Source of the DNA: Streptomyces sp. TRM68367
GTDB taxonomy: Bacteria; Actinomycetota; Actinomycetes; Streptomycetales; Streptomycetaceae
Assembly: GCF_014495685.1 (NCBI RefSeq)
Contig: NZ_JACTVI010000008.1
Span: forward strand, 121,068-185,067
Direction of reading: 5' to 3'
DNA: 64,000 bases
Positions 33,254 to 41,759 of this stretch are shown piece by piece. Made by a program: the position numbers and the translations under genes. Numbering within the stretch: position 1 is the first letter of the stretch; the number at the start of each line of letters is the position of its first letter. The notes beneath the pieces are model-generated. The model ran no database searches. It saw only the letters and a program-made list of their open reading frames with translations, and was not told where the DNA came from.

Positions 33254-35713
33254 ATGTCAGCCTGCGTCCCCGCCCGCGCCACCGACCCGATTCGGCCCGA
33301 GCGCACCCATCCGCCCCACAGCCCGCCACCCGGCCGCCGCTTCCGCATCGCGGGCGCCGACGTGTCCTCCTCGATCGCGGTCTTCCTGATCGCCCTCCCC
33401 CTGTCCCTCGGCATCGCCCTGGCCACCGGTGCCCCGCTCCAGGCCGGCCTGGTCGCCGCCGCCGTGGGCGGGATCGTCGCCGGACGGCTCGGCGGCAGCC
33501 CGCTCCAGGTCAGCGGCCCCGCCGCCGGACTGACCGTCGTCACCGCCGACCTCATCCAGCGCTACGGATGGCGTACGACCTGCGCCATCACCGTCCTCGC
33601 CGGACTCGCCCAACTCGGCCTCGGCTGCCTGCGCGTGGCCCGCTCCGCGCTCGCCGTCAGCCCCGCCATCGTGCACGGCATGCTTGCCGGCATCGGCATC
33701 ACCATCGCCGTCGCCCAGCTGCACATCGTCCTCGGCGGCACCCCGCAGAGCGCCGTCCTCGACAACCTCCGTGCGCTGCCCGCCCAGTTGGCCGATCTCC
33801 ACCCGGTCTCCGTGTCGGTGAGCGCGCTGACCCTGGCGCTGCTGCTGCTCTGGCCCCGCCTCCCCGGCCGGGTCGGGCGCCTCCTGCGCAGCGTCCCGGC
33901 CGCGCTGATCGCCGTCGCCGGGGCCACCGCTGCGGCCGCCCTCGCCGGTCTGCGGCTGCCCAAGGTCGACCTGCCGTCGTGGGGCAGCCACGCCCTGGCC
34001 GGACTGCCCGAGGGCCCGGTGCCCGGCATCGTCGCCGCCGTGCTCACCACCACGCTGGTGTGCAGCGTGCAGTCGCTGCTCGGCGCGGTCGCCGTGGACA
34101 AGCTGGTGGCCGCCCGGCCCGGTCTGCCCGCCCGCGTCGGCCGCTCCGACCTGGACCGCGAACTGCTCGGGCAGGGCACCGCCAACATCGCCTCCGGAGC
34201 GCTCGGCGGGCTGCCGGTTGCGGGCGTGGCCGTGCGGAGTTCGGCGAATGTGCGCGCGGGTGCCGTGAGCCGGAACTCCACGATGCTGCACGGCGTTCTG
34301 GTAGTAGTCGCCGCGCTGCTGATGGTCCCGCTCCTGGAGCTCATCCCGCTCGCCTCGCTCGCCGCCCTGGTGATGGCCGTCGGCATCCAGATGGTGTCCC
34401 TGCACCACATCCGCACGGTGACCCGCCACCGCGAGGTGCTGGTGTACGCCGTCACCACCCTCGGCGTCGTGGTCGTCGGCGTCCTGGAGGGCGTGGCGCT
34501 GGGGATCGCCACGGCGGTCGCCCTCGCCCTGCACCGCCTCGCCCGCACCCGGATCACGCACGACGAGAAGGAAGGAGTCCATCATGTCCATGCACGAGGC
34601 CAGTTGACGTTCCTCGCGGTGCCGCGGCTCAGCCGGGCCCTGCATCTCGTTCCCCAAGGGTCCGACGCCATCGTCGAGTTGGACGGGTCGTTCATGGACC
34701 ACGCGGCGTACGAGACGCTGCAGGACTGGCAGAACACGCACACCGCACGGGGCGGAACGGTCGAGATCACCGGCCGCCGCGCCGGCGTACGCCTCGCCGA
34801 GCCCACCGGGCCCGCCCACCGCCGCAGCGCAGACGGCACGGACGGGTCTGCCGACCCGGCCGAGTGCCGGTGCAGCCCCTGGACGGCCTGGCGCAACCAC
34901 CAGTGCGAACGCCCGCTGTCCGCACCGACCGACGACGAACGCGCGCACGGGACCGACGGGGCCGGGACGGACAGCACCGAGCCGTCCGGCACGTCCGCCG
35001 ACACAGACGCCGACGCCCGCACCGGCACCGACACCCCCGCCGACGGAGGTGAACTGACCCGCGGCATCAGCGCGTTCCAGCGCAACACCGCCCCCCTGGT
35101 CCGCAGCGAGCTGGCCCGACTCGCCCGGGAGGGACAGCAGCCCGTCCAGCTGTTCCTGACCTGCGCCGACTCGCGGCTGGTCACGTCGATGATCACCTCC
35201 AGTGGTCCCGGCGACCTCTTCGTGGTGCGCAACATGGGCAACCTCGTGCCGCTGCCCGGCGAGGAGAGCGGCGACGACTCGGTGGCGGCGGCCATCGAGT
35301 ACGCGGTGGACGTGCTCGCGGTGCGGTCCATCACGGTGTGCGGGCACTCCGGGTGCGGTGCCATGCAGGCACTGCTCAACTCCGAGCCCGGCGGCGCCCC
35401 GACGCCGCTCAGGCGGTGGCTGCGGCACGGGCGGCCGAGCCTGGAGCGCATCACGGGCGACGGCCGCCCGGGGGCCCGACTGGCCGGGCGGTCACCCGCC
35501 GACGCGGTCGAGCAGCTGTGCCTGACCAACGTGGTCCAGCAGCTGGAGCACCTGCGCGCCCACGAGTCGGTGGCCCGGGCTTTGAAGGACGGCGCCCTGG
35601 AGCTGCACGGGATGTACTTCCACGTGGGCGAGGCCCAGGCGTACCTGCTCACCGAGACGGACGGGAGCGGACCGGTGTTCGACCGGGTGCACGCGGCGGA
35701 CCTGACGGCGTGA
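33254..35713 (+). CDS. SulP-family anion transporter fused to beta-carbonic anhydrase
   Basis: An 819-residue fusion. Residues about 30-440 are a SulP (SLC26-like) membrane domain starting AGADVSSSIAVFLIALPLSLGIALATGAP with about 11-12 helices and GPAAGLTVV. A short STAS-like segment (about 455-520) follows, then an Asp/Thr-rich linker. The C-terminal part from about 600 is a beta-carbonic anhydrase with zinc ligands in LTCADSR (Cys about 637) and GHSGCGAM (His about 697, Cys about 700). The arrangement suggests bicarbonate transport coupled to interconversion with CO2. The ATG at 33254 gives a long disordered N-terminus; a later start is possible. The gene stands alone behind an AT-rich leader. 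Confidence 0.92.
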   Translation: MSACVPARATDPIRPERTHPPHSPPPGRRFRIAGADVSSSIAVFLIALPLSLGIALATGAPLQAGLVAAAVGGIVAGRLGGSPLQVSGPAAGLTVVTADLIQRYGWRTTCAITVLAGLAQLGLGCLRVARSALAVSPAIVHGMLAGIGITIAVAQLHIVLGGTPQSAVLDNLRALPAQLADLHPVSVSVSALTLALLLLWPRLPGRVGRLLRSVPAALIAVAGATAAAALAGLRLPKVDLPSWGSHALAGLPEGPVPGIVAAVLTTTLVCSVQSLLGAVAVDKLVAARPGLPARVGRSDLDRELLGQGTANIASGALGGLPVAGVAVRSSANVRAGAVSRNSTMLHGVLVVVAALLMVPLLELIPLASLAALVMAVGIQMVSLHHIRTVTRHREVLVYAVTTLGVVVVGVLEGVALGIATAVALALHRLARTRITHDEKEGVHHVHARGQLTFLAVPRLSRALHLVPQGSDAIVELDGSFMDHAAYETLQDWQNTHTARGGTVEITGRRAGVRLAEPTGPAHRRSADGTDGSADPAECRCSPWTAWRNHQCERPLSAPTDDERAHGTDGAGTDSTEPSGTSADTDADARTGTDTPADGGELTRGISAFQRNTAPLVRSELARLAREGQQPVQLFLTCADSRLVTSMITSSGPGDLFVVRNMGNLVPLPGEESGDDSVAAAIEYAVDVLAVRSITVCGHSGCGAMQALLNSEPGGAPTPLRRWLRHGRPSLERITGDGRPGARLAGRSPADAVEQLCLTNVVQQLEHLRAHESVARALKDGALELHGMYFHVGEAQAYLLTETDGSGPVFDRVHAADLTA

Positions 35714-36046
35714 GCCCGGCGGCGCCCGTCGTCGCCGCGTGCACGCGCGCCCTCGCCACGTGCCCGCCCTCGCCGCGTGCCGCCCTCGCCGCATGCAAGA
35801 CCGCATCCGCCGCCAACGGCGCACAGCCCCCGGCCGTGCGTCGGCCCGGATGTGAAAGGCATTACAGGGGCTGAACTACAGCTGGTCGGCGTCCGTGGGT
35901 ACGGATGACCCGGGCCGCCCGGAGCGGCTCGGGAACAAACCGTACACAGGTCTAAACCAATACGCCGTCGGCCCTTGTCATCGGGCCCTCGGGTCTGATG
36001 AGCTGTGGCCTGGGACACAACGGACACCCTGGGAAAGGGAGATGTC
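35714..36046. other. acsA upstream region
   Basis: A 333-bp gap without a gene. It contains a DasR-type operator at 35946-35961 and the SD GGGAAAGGGAG before acsA. No other convincing site. Confidence 0.5.
35946..35961. promoter_or_regulatory. Candidate DasR-responsive element (dre)
   Basis: ACAGGTCTAAACCAAT matches the dre consensus ACTGGTCTAGACCACT at 13 of 16 positions, with both GGTCT and ACCA half-sites intact. It lies 86 bp upstream of the acsA start. DasR is the GntR-family GlcNAc-responsive repressor of actinobacteria; I recall that it represses acsA in Saccharopolyspora. Binding here is inferred. Confidence 0.6.
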
Positions 36047-38002
36047 GTGAGCAACGAAAGCCTGGCCAACCTGCTGCGTGAAGAGCGCAGGTTCGCACCC
36101 CCCGCAGACCTGGCCGCGAACGCCAACGTCACCGCGGAGGCGTATGAACAGGCCAAGGCTGACAGGCTCGGCTTCTGGGCCGAGCAGGCCCGCCGGCTGA
36201 CCTGGGCCAAGGAGCCGGCCGAGACCCTGGACTGGTCGAATCCGCCGTTCGCCAAGTGGTTCAAGGACGGCACCCTCAATGTGGCGTACAACTGCGTCGA
36301 CCGGCATGTGGAGGCCGGGCACGGCGACCGGGTGGCGATCCACTTCGAGGGCGAACCCGGCGACGGCCGCACCATTACCTACGCCCAGCTCAAGGACGAG
36401 GTCTCCAAGGCCGCCAACGCCCTGCTGGAGCTGGGCGTGCAGAAGGGCGACCGGGTCGCGATCTACATGCCGATGATCCCGGAGGCGGCGGTCGCGATGC
36501 TGGCCTGCGCCCGCATCGGCGCCCCGCACTCCGTGGTCTTCGGCGGCTTCTCGGCCGACGCGCTCGCCACCCGCATCCAGGACGCGGACGCCAAGGTCGT
36601 CATCACCGCCGACGGCGGCTACCGGCGCGGCAAGCCGCTGCCGCTCAAGCCGGCCGTCGACGAGGCGATCGAGCGCGTCGACAACGTCGAGCACGTGCTC
36701 GTCGTACGCCGTACGGGCCAGGAGGTCGCCTGGAGCGAGGGCCGGGACGTGTGGTGGCACGACCTCGTCGAGCGGCAGTCCGCCGAGCACACCCCGGAGG
36801 CGTTCGAGGCCGAGCACCCGTTGTTCATCCTGTACACGTCCGGGACGACAGGGAAGCCGAAGGGCATCCTGCACACCTCCGGCGGCTACCTCACCCAGGT
36901 CGCCTACACCCACCACGCCGTCTTCGACCTCAAGCCGGAGACCGACGTGTTCTGGTGCACGGCCGACGTCGGCTGGGTGACCGGGCACTCCTACCTCGTC
37001 TACGGGCCGCTGGCCAACGGCGCGACGGAGGTCATGTACGAGGGCACGCCGGACACCCCGCACCAGGGCCGCTTCTGGGAGGTCATCCAGAAGTACGGCG
37101 TCACGATCCTCTACGCGGCCCCCACGGCGATCCGGACGTTCATGAAGTGGGGCGACGACATCCCCGCGAAGTTCGACCTGTCCAGCCTGCGTGTCCTGGG
37201 CTCGGTGGGTGAGCCGATCAACCCCGAGGCGTGGATCTGGTACCGCAAGAACATCGGCGGCGACAGGACGCCGATCGTGGACACCTGGTGGCAGACCGAG
37301 ACCGGCGCGATGATGATCTCCCCGCTGCCGGGCGTGACAGAGACCAAGCCGGGCTCCGCGCAGACGCCGCTGCCCGGCATCTCCGCGACCGTCGTCGACG
37401 ACGAGGCGGGCGAGGTGCCCGACGGCGGCGGTGGCTACCTGGTCCTGACCGAGCCGTGGCCGTCGATGCTGCGCACCATCTGGGGCGACGACCAGCGGTT
37501 CATCGACACGTACTGGTCGCGTTTCGAGGGCAAGTACTTCGCCGGTGACGGCGCCAAGAAGGACGACGACGGCGACATCTGGCTGCTGGGCCGGGTGGAC
37601 GACGTGATGCTCGTGTCCGGGCACAACATCTCCACCACCGAGGTCGAGTCCGCGCTCGTGTCCCACCCCTCCGTCGCCGAGGCGGCCGTGGTCGGCGCGG
37701 CGGACGAGACGACCGGGCAGGCGATCGTCGCGTTCGTGATCCTGCGCGGTACGGCCGCCGAGACCGAGACCCTGGTCGGCGAGCTGCGCAACCACGTCGG
37801 CGCCACCCTCGGCCCGATCGCCAAGCCCCAGCGGATCCTGCCGGTGGCCGAGCTGCCGAAGACCCGCTCCGGCAAGATCATGCGCCGCCTGCTGCGGGAC
37901 GTCGCGGAGAACCGCCAGCTCGGCGACGTGACCACCCTCACCGACTCCACGGTGATGGACCTCATCCAGGCCAAGCTCCCGGCCGCGCCCAGCGAGGACT
38001 GA
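36047..38002 (+). CDS. acsA: Acetyl-CoA synthetase
   Basis: AMP-forming acetate-CoA ligase (acetate + ATP + CoA to acetyl-CoA), cytoplasmic, central to acetate assimilation. GTG 36047 with GGGAAAGGGAG upstream gives 651 residues, the usual length. The adenylate-forming motif is [11 protein letters not shown] (about 264-274); [13 protein letters not shown] is the A5 region; [15 protein letters not shown] is the hinge/A8 segment; and [15 protein letters not shown] near the C-terminus contains the Lys that acetyltransferases modify to switch the enzyme off. A dre-like operator lies upstream and a strong terminator downstream, so it is monocistronic. Confidence 0.97.
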   Translation: MSNESLANLLREERRFAPPADLAANANVTAEAYEQAKADRLGFWAEQARRLTWAKEPAETLDWSNPPFAKWFKDGTLNVAYNCVDRHVEAGHGDRVAIHFEGEPGDGRTITYAQLKDEVSKAANALLELGVQKGDRVAIYMPMIPEAAVAMLACARIGAPHSVVFGGFSADALATRIQDADAKVVITADGGYRRGKPLPLKPAVDEAIERVDNVEHVLVVRRTGQEVAWSEGRDVWWHDLVERQSAEHTPEAFEAEHPLFILYTSGTTGKPKGILHTSGGYLTQVAYTHHAVFDLKPETDVFWCTADVGWVTGHSYLVYGPLANGATEVMYEGTPDTPHQGRFWEVIQKYGVTILYAAPTAIRTFMKWGDDIPAKFDLSSLRVLGSVGEPINPEAWIWYRKNIGGDRTPIVDTWWQTETGAMMISPLPGVTETKPGSAQTPLPGISATVVDDEAGEVPDGGGGYLVLTEPWPSMLRTIWGDDQRFIDTYWSRFEGKYFAGDGAKKDDDGDIWLLGRVDDVMLVSGHNISTTEVESALVSHPSVAEAAVVGAADETTGQAIVAFVILRGTAAETETLVGELRNHVGATLGPIAKPQRILPVAELPKTRSGKIMRRLLRDVAENRQLGDVTTLTDSTVMDLIQAKLPAAPSED

Positions 38003-38016
38003 AGCGGCAGCGACAG

Positions 38017-38047
38017 GGGCACCCGGCACTCGCTGCGCCGGGTGCCC
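38017..38047 (+). terminator. acsA terminator
   Basis: Perfect 11-bp arms GGGCACCCGGC / GCCGGGTGCCC with a 9-nt loop, followed by TTCGT, 15 bp after the acsA stop. Confidence 0.75.
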
Positions 38048-38164
38048 TTCGTGCGTCCACAGTGAAACCGGCGTCGGCGCACGAGGACCGACCGGCGGTG
38101 AAGGCCGCGTTTGCGGTGAAGGGCGCGTCTCGGTCAAGCCCGCCGGAATGCACCCCGGCGTACA

Positions 38165-38177
38165 TTAGCTAAGCTAA
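38165..38177. promoter_or_regulatory. Palindromic operator candidate upstream of nhaA
   Basis: TTAGCTAAGCTAA is a palindrome around a central base in an AT-rich patch, 93 bp upstream of nhaA. It resembles a dimeric repressor site or may overlap the promoter. The cognate regulator is unknown. Confidence 0.4.
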
Positions 38178-38269
38178 ACAACGCAATCGCATCCATCCTC
38201 GAGCAAGGTGCGCCGGGAAGTCTGGTCGGCACGCGTTCAGCCCTGCCTTCAACCAGCCCGGAGGTCTCC

Positions 38270-39712
38270 TTGCCCGCGACCGGCACCCCCAGCCCCACCC
38301 CCCGCAAGCTCCTCGGCCGTCTCTCCCTGCCGGAGCGGACCTTCGTCTTGGACGCGCTGCGCACCGAGACGGTCGGCGGCGTGCTGCTGCTCATCGCCGC
38401 GGTCACCGCACTGATCTGGGCAAACGCCCCCACACTGCACGACAGCTACGAGAGCGTCAGCCACTTCCACATAGGCCCCGCGGCCCTCGGCCTCGACCTC
38501 TCGCTCGCCCACTGGGCGGCCGACGGACTGCTGGCGATCTTCTTCTTCGTCGCCGGCATCGAGCTCAAGCGCGAGCTGGTCGCGGGCGATCTGCGGGACC
38601 CCAGGGCCGCCGCGCTGCCCGTGGTCGCCGCCGTGTGCGGCATGGCCGTACCGGCGCTCGTCTACACCCTCACCAGCGCCACCGGCGGCGGCTCACTGGC
38701 CGGCTGGGCGGTGCCCACCGCCACCGACATCGCATTCGCACTGGCCGTACTCGCCGTCATCGGCACGTCCCTGCCGAGCGCGCTGCGCGCCTTCCTGCTC
38801 ACCCTCGCCGTCGTCGACGACCTCTTCGCGATCCTGATCATCGCGGTCTTCTTCACGGACAGCCTGAACTTCGCCGCGCTCGGTGGCGCGCTGGCCGGCC
38901 TCGCCGTCTTCTGGCTGCTCCTGCGCAAGGGCGTGCGCGGCTGGTACGTGTACGTCCCGCTGGCCCTGGTCATCTGGGGGCTGATGTACAACAGCGGCAT
39001 CCACGCCACCATCGCCGGTGTCGCCATGGGCCTGATGCTGCGCTGCCACCGCCACGAGGGCGAGGCGCACTCCCCCGGCGAGCACATCGAGCACCTCGTG
39101 CGGCCCCTGTCGGCCGGCCTGGCAGTGCCGCTGTTCGCGCTGTTCAGCGCGGGCGTGTCGATCTCGGGCGGCGCGCTGGGCGATGTGTTCACCAAGCCGG
39201 AGACCCTCGGCGTCGTCCTCGGTCTGGTCGTCGGCAAGTCGCTCGGCATCTTCGGCGGCACGTGGCTGACGGCACGGTTCACAAGGGCCGCGCTCAGTGA
39301 CGACCTCGCCTGGGCGGACGTGTTCGCGGTGGCGGCGCTCGCCGGCATCGGCTTCACCGTCTCGCTGCTCATCGGCGAACTCGCCTTCGAGGGCGACGCG
39401 GTGCTCACGGACGAGGTCAAGGCGGCCGTGCTGCTGGGCTCGCTGATCGCGGCGTTGCTGGCGACGGTGCTGCTGAAGATACGCAACGGCAAGTACCGCA
39501 AGCTGTGCGAGGCCGAGGAGCGCGACGAGGACCTCGACGGCATCCCGGACATCTACGAGGAGGACGAGCCGGAGTACCACCTGAGAATGGCCGTCATCCA
39601 CGAGCACAAGGCCGCCGAGCACCGCCGGATCGCCGAGGAGAAGGCCGCCGAGCGACGCGCGCTTGCCGAAGTGGCGGGCGGGGCAGGCGATGAGAACGCC
39701 GGTCCGGCATGA
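38270..39712 (+). CDS. nhaA: Na+/H+ antiporter NhaA
   Basis: A sodium/proton antiporter, 480 residues, with about 12 membrane helices. The start is a TTG at 38270 preceded by GGAGG at good spacing; no ATG or GTG offers a better alternative. The signature transport Asp pair lies in LAVVDDLFAILIIAVFF, and the preceding PTATDIAFALAVLAVIG forms the first half of the inverted repeat. GIGFTVSLLIGELAF is the helix XI region. A cytoplasmic, charged C-terminal tail of about 70 residues (EERDEDLDGIPDIYEEDEPE) is longer than in E. coli. It supports pH and sodium homeostasis. Confidence 0.95.
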   Translation: MPATGTPSPTPRKLLGRLSLPERTFVLDALRTETVGGVLLLIAAVTALIWANAPTLHDSYESVSHFHIGPAALGLDLSLAHWAADGLLAIFFFVAGIELKRELVAGDLRDPRAAALPVVAAVCGMAVPALVYTLTSATGGGSLAGWAVPTATDIAFALAVLAVIGTSLPSALRAFLLTLAVVDDLFAILIIAVFFTDSLNFAALGGALAGLAVFWLLLRKGVRGWYVYVPLALVIWGLMYNSGIHATIAGVAMGLMLRCHRHEGEAHSPGEHIEHLVRPLSAGLAVPLFALFSAGVSISGGALGDVFTKPETLGVVLGLVVGKSLGIFGGTWLTARFTRAALSDDLAWADVFAVAALAGIGFTVSLLIGELAFEGDAVLTDEVKAAVLLGSLIAALLATVLLKIRNGKYRKLCEAEERDEDLDGIPDIYEEDEPEYHLRMAVIHEHKAAEHRRIAEEKAAERRALAEVAGGAGDENAGPA

Positions 39713-39782
39713 TCTGACGGAACGGTACAAAAGCAGGACCGTTCCCAGTCAGTCAGAAGTCAGGCAGAAGAGGGAGACCGCG

Positions 39783-40274
39783 ATGAGCGCACCCGACGGC
39801 AGCCCGGTCGGCGCCGAACGCAGCATCGGACAGCTGTTCGCCTCGGCGACGGCCGAGATGTCCGCGCTGGTGCACGACGAGATCGCGCTGGCGAAGGCGC
39901 AGCTCAAGCAGGACGTCAAACGCGGCGCGACGAGCGGCGGCGTGCTCACGGTGGCCCTCGTGCTGCTGGTGTTCTCGCTGCCGATGCTGAACTTCGCGCT
40001 GGCGTACGGCATCCGCACCTGGAGCGACTGGAACCTCGCGCTCTGCTTCCTGCTGTCCTTCCTGGCGAACGCGCTGGTCGCCGGCGTGCTGGCGCTGATC
40101 GGCCGGGTGTTCGCGAAGAAGGCCAAGAAGGGCCGGGGCCCGCAGAAGGTGGCCGCGTCCATGAAGGAGAGCGCGGGCGTGCTGCAGAAGGCCCGGCCGC
40201 ACCCGCGTCCGGCGCCCGCTCTGGAGGACCGGGCCCCCGAAGCCATCGAGGCTGTGGCACGCTCGTCCTCATGA
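39783..40274 (+). CDS. Phage holin family (DUF1469) membrane protein
   Basis: A 163-residue protein of the Actinobacteria holin superfamily III (DUF1469). The N-terminus is amphipathic (SIGQLFASATAEMSALVHDEIALAKAQLK). Two membrane helices follow (GGVLTVALVLLVFSLPMLNFA and LALCFLLSFLANALVAGVLAL), then a Lys-rich and Pro-rich cytoplasmic tail. Despite the name these chromosomal proteins are not linked to lysis. The ATG at 39783 has GGAG-type sequence upstream. Its stop overlaps the start of the alpha/beta hydrolase as ATGA, so the two genes are translationally coupled. Confidence 0.85.
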   Translation: MSAPDGSPVGAERSIGQLFASATAEMSALVHDEIALAKAQLKQDVKRGATSGGVLTVALVLLVFSLPMLNFALAYGIRTWSDWNLALCFLLSFLANALVAGVLALIGRVFAKKAKKGRGPQKVAASMKESAGVLQKARPHPRPAPALEDRAPEAIEAVARSSS

Positions 40275-41224
40275 CGGACCCCGCCACCACCCCCTGGGCG
40301 CAACCCGCTTCGGTCGTACGGCTCGACGTCCCCGGCGGCGGCGAGGTGATCCACCGGGACGTCGCGGCCAACGGTGCCCGGTTCCACATCGCCGAGCGGG
40401 GCGACGGGCCGCTGGTGCTGCTGCTGCACGGCTTCCCGCAGTTCTGGTGGACCTGGCGGCACCAGCTCGTCGCGCTCGCCGACGCCGGTTTCCGGGCCGT
40501 CGCCATGGACCTGCGGGGCGTCGGCGGCAGCGACCGCACCCCGCGCGGCTACGACCCCGCCAACCTCGCGCTCGACATCACCGGCGTGGTCCGCTCCCTG
40601 GGCGAGCCGGACGCCGCGCTGGTCGGCCACGACCTGGGCGGTTATCTGGCGTGGACGGCGGCCGCGATGCGCCCCAAGCTCGTCCGGCGGCTCGCGGTCG
40701 CGTCCATGCCGCATCCGCGGCGCTGGCGCGCGGCGATGCTGAGGGACGTCAGACAGACCCGCGCGGGCTCCTACATCTGGGGGTTCCAGCGGCCCTGGAT
40801 CCCGGAGCGGCAGCTCACCGCGGACGACGGCGCGCTCGTGGCCGAGCTGATCCAGGACTGGTCGGGCCCGCGCCTGCCGGACGACGAGACGCTGCAGGCG
40901 TACCGCCGCGCCATGTGCATCCCGTCCACGGCGCACTGCGCGGTCGAGCCGTACCGCTGGATGGTGCGGTCCCTGGCCCGCCCGGACGGCATCCAGTTCA
41001 ACCGCCGCATGAAGCGGCCCGTGCGCGTGCCGACGCTGCATCTGCACGGCTCGCTCGACCCGGTGCTGCGCACCCGCAGCGCGGCCGGCTCCGGCGAGTA
41101 CGTCGAAGCCCCGTACCGCTGGCGCCTGTTCGACGGCCTCGGGCATTTCCCGCACGAGGAGGATCCGGTGGCGTTCTCCGCGGAGCTCATCAACTGGCTG
41201 AGGGACCCGGAACCCGACCGATGA
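40271..41224 (+). CDS. Alpha/beta-fold hydrolase, epoxide-hydrolase-like
   Basis: A 317-residue alpha/beta hydrolase. HGFPQFWWTWRHQL carries the HGxP oxyanion motif, LVGHDLGGYLAW holds the nucleophile Asp of epoxide hydrolase/haloalkane dehalogenase type, and GLGHFPHEEDP holds the catalytic His. The cap domain has the expected Arg/Tyr-rich helices (YRRAMCIPSTAHCAVEPYRWM). The start overlaps the holin-like gene. The last 75 bp are repeated 132 bp downstream, which may reflect loss of a second, related gene. Physiological substrate unknown. Confidence 0.88.
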   Translation: MTDPATTPWAQPASVVRLDVPGGGEVIHRDVAANGARFHIAERGDGPLVLLLHGFPQFWWTWRHQLVALADAGFRAVAMDLRGVGGSDRTPRGYDPANLALDITGVVRSLGEPDAALVGHDLGGYLAWTAAAMRPKLVRRLAVASMPHPRRWRAAMLRDVRQTRAGSYIWGFQRPWIPERQLTADDGALVAELIQDWSGPRLPDDETLQAYRRAMCIPSTAHCAVEPYRWMVRSLARPDGIQFNRRMKRPVRVPTLHLHGSLDPVLRTRSAAGSGEYVEAPYRWRLFDGLGHFPHEEDPVAFSAELINWLRDPEPDR

Positions 41225-41281
41225 AACGCGGCTGAGCTGCGCGGGACCGGGGGCCCGGGGGCTACCCCCGGACAGCACAGT

Positions 41282-41356
41282 CCGCACGAGGAGGACCCGG
41301 TGGCGTTCTCCGCCGAGCTCATCAACTGGCTCAAGGATCCGGAACCCGACCGGTGA
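41282..41356 (+). repeat. Second copy of the hydrolase 3' end
   Basis: Positions 41282-41356 repeat 41150-41224 with 69 of 75 bases identical. Both copies end in a stop codon in the same frame and encode PHEEDPVAFSAELINWL, then R/K-D-PEPDR. Five of six differences are synonymous, so this copy once belonged to a translated gene. It has no 5' part and is a gene relic. Confidence 0.85.
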
Positions 41357-41545
41357 TTCCGGTCGGCCCGGGACTTGGTCGTCTCACCTGGCCGAAAGGG
41401 CGCGAACCCGTTCGGTGACCGCGCCAATGCGCCCGGCATCCGGACGGGAACGATTGTCCTACGAACGGCCACATGCCTGACGCATAGGCCGATTGGGCGT
41501 CCCGGAAGCGGTTATCGACCTTGGGCCAGGGGCAGACGTCGGGGT

Positions 41546-41728
41546 ATGGGCTGGACGCACGACTACAGTGACGCAAGCCGCACTCGCCGCTCGGCGGGCG
41601 GTGTGAAATCCCACCAACGAAGCGGCGCCCCGCAACTGCCGGGCAGCGACCTCCGGGTGGGCATCCCGCGCATTCTGCGCCGCCGGGCCCGCTGGGTCTC
41701 GGTACGCCTGCGTCACCCGCGCAGCTGA
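41546..41728 (+). CDS. Small Arg-rich hypothetical protein (60 aa)
   Basis: An ATG at 41546 opens 60 codons with high third-position GC. The product MGWTHDYSDASRTRR... ends ...RRRARWVSVRLRHPRS and is strongly basic with two Trp. It has no recognisable domain or signal. The ribosome-binding site is weak (GGGG just upstream). The same stretch, 41600-41650, contains a cobalamin-riboswitch-like string, so the frame could be a by-product of an RNA structure. It is convergent with the MarP-like gene. Confidence 0.4.
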   Translation: MGWTHDYSDASRTRRSAGGVKSHQRSGAPQLPGSDLRVGIPRILRRRARWVSVRLRHPRS

Positions 41729-41759
41729 GCCTTCCCCCGTCGTACGACACCCGTACGGT

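Noticed and set aside
39783..40274. Prophage lysis module
   Set aside because: The holin-like protein is a chromosomal DUF1469 member with no endolysin or phage genes around it.
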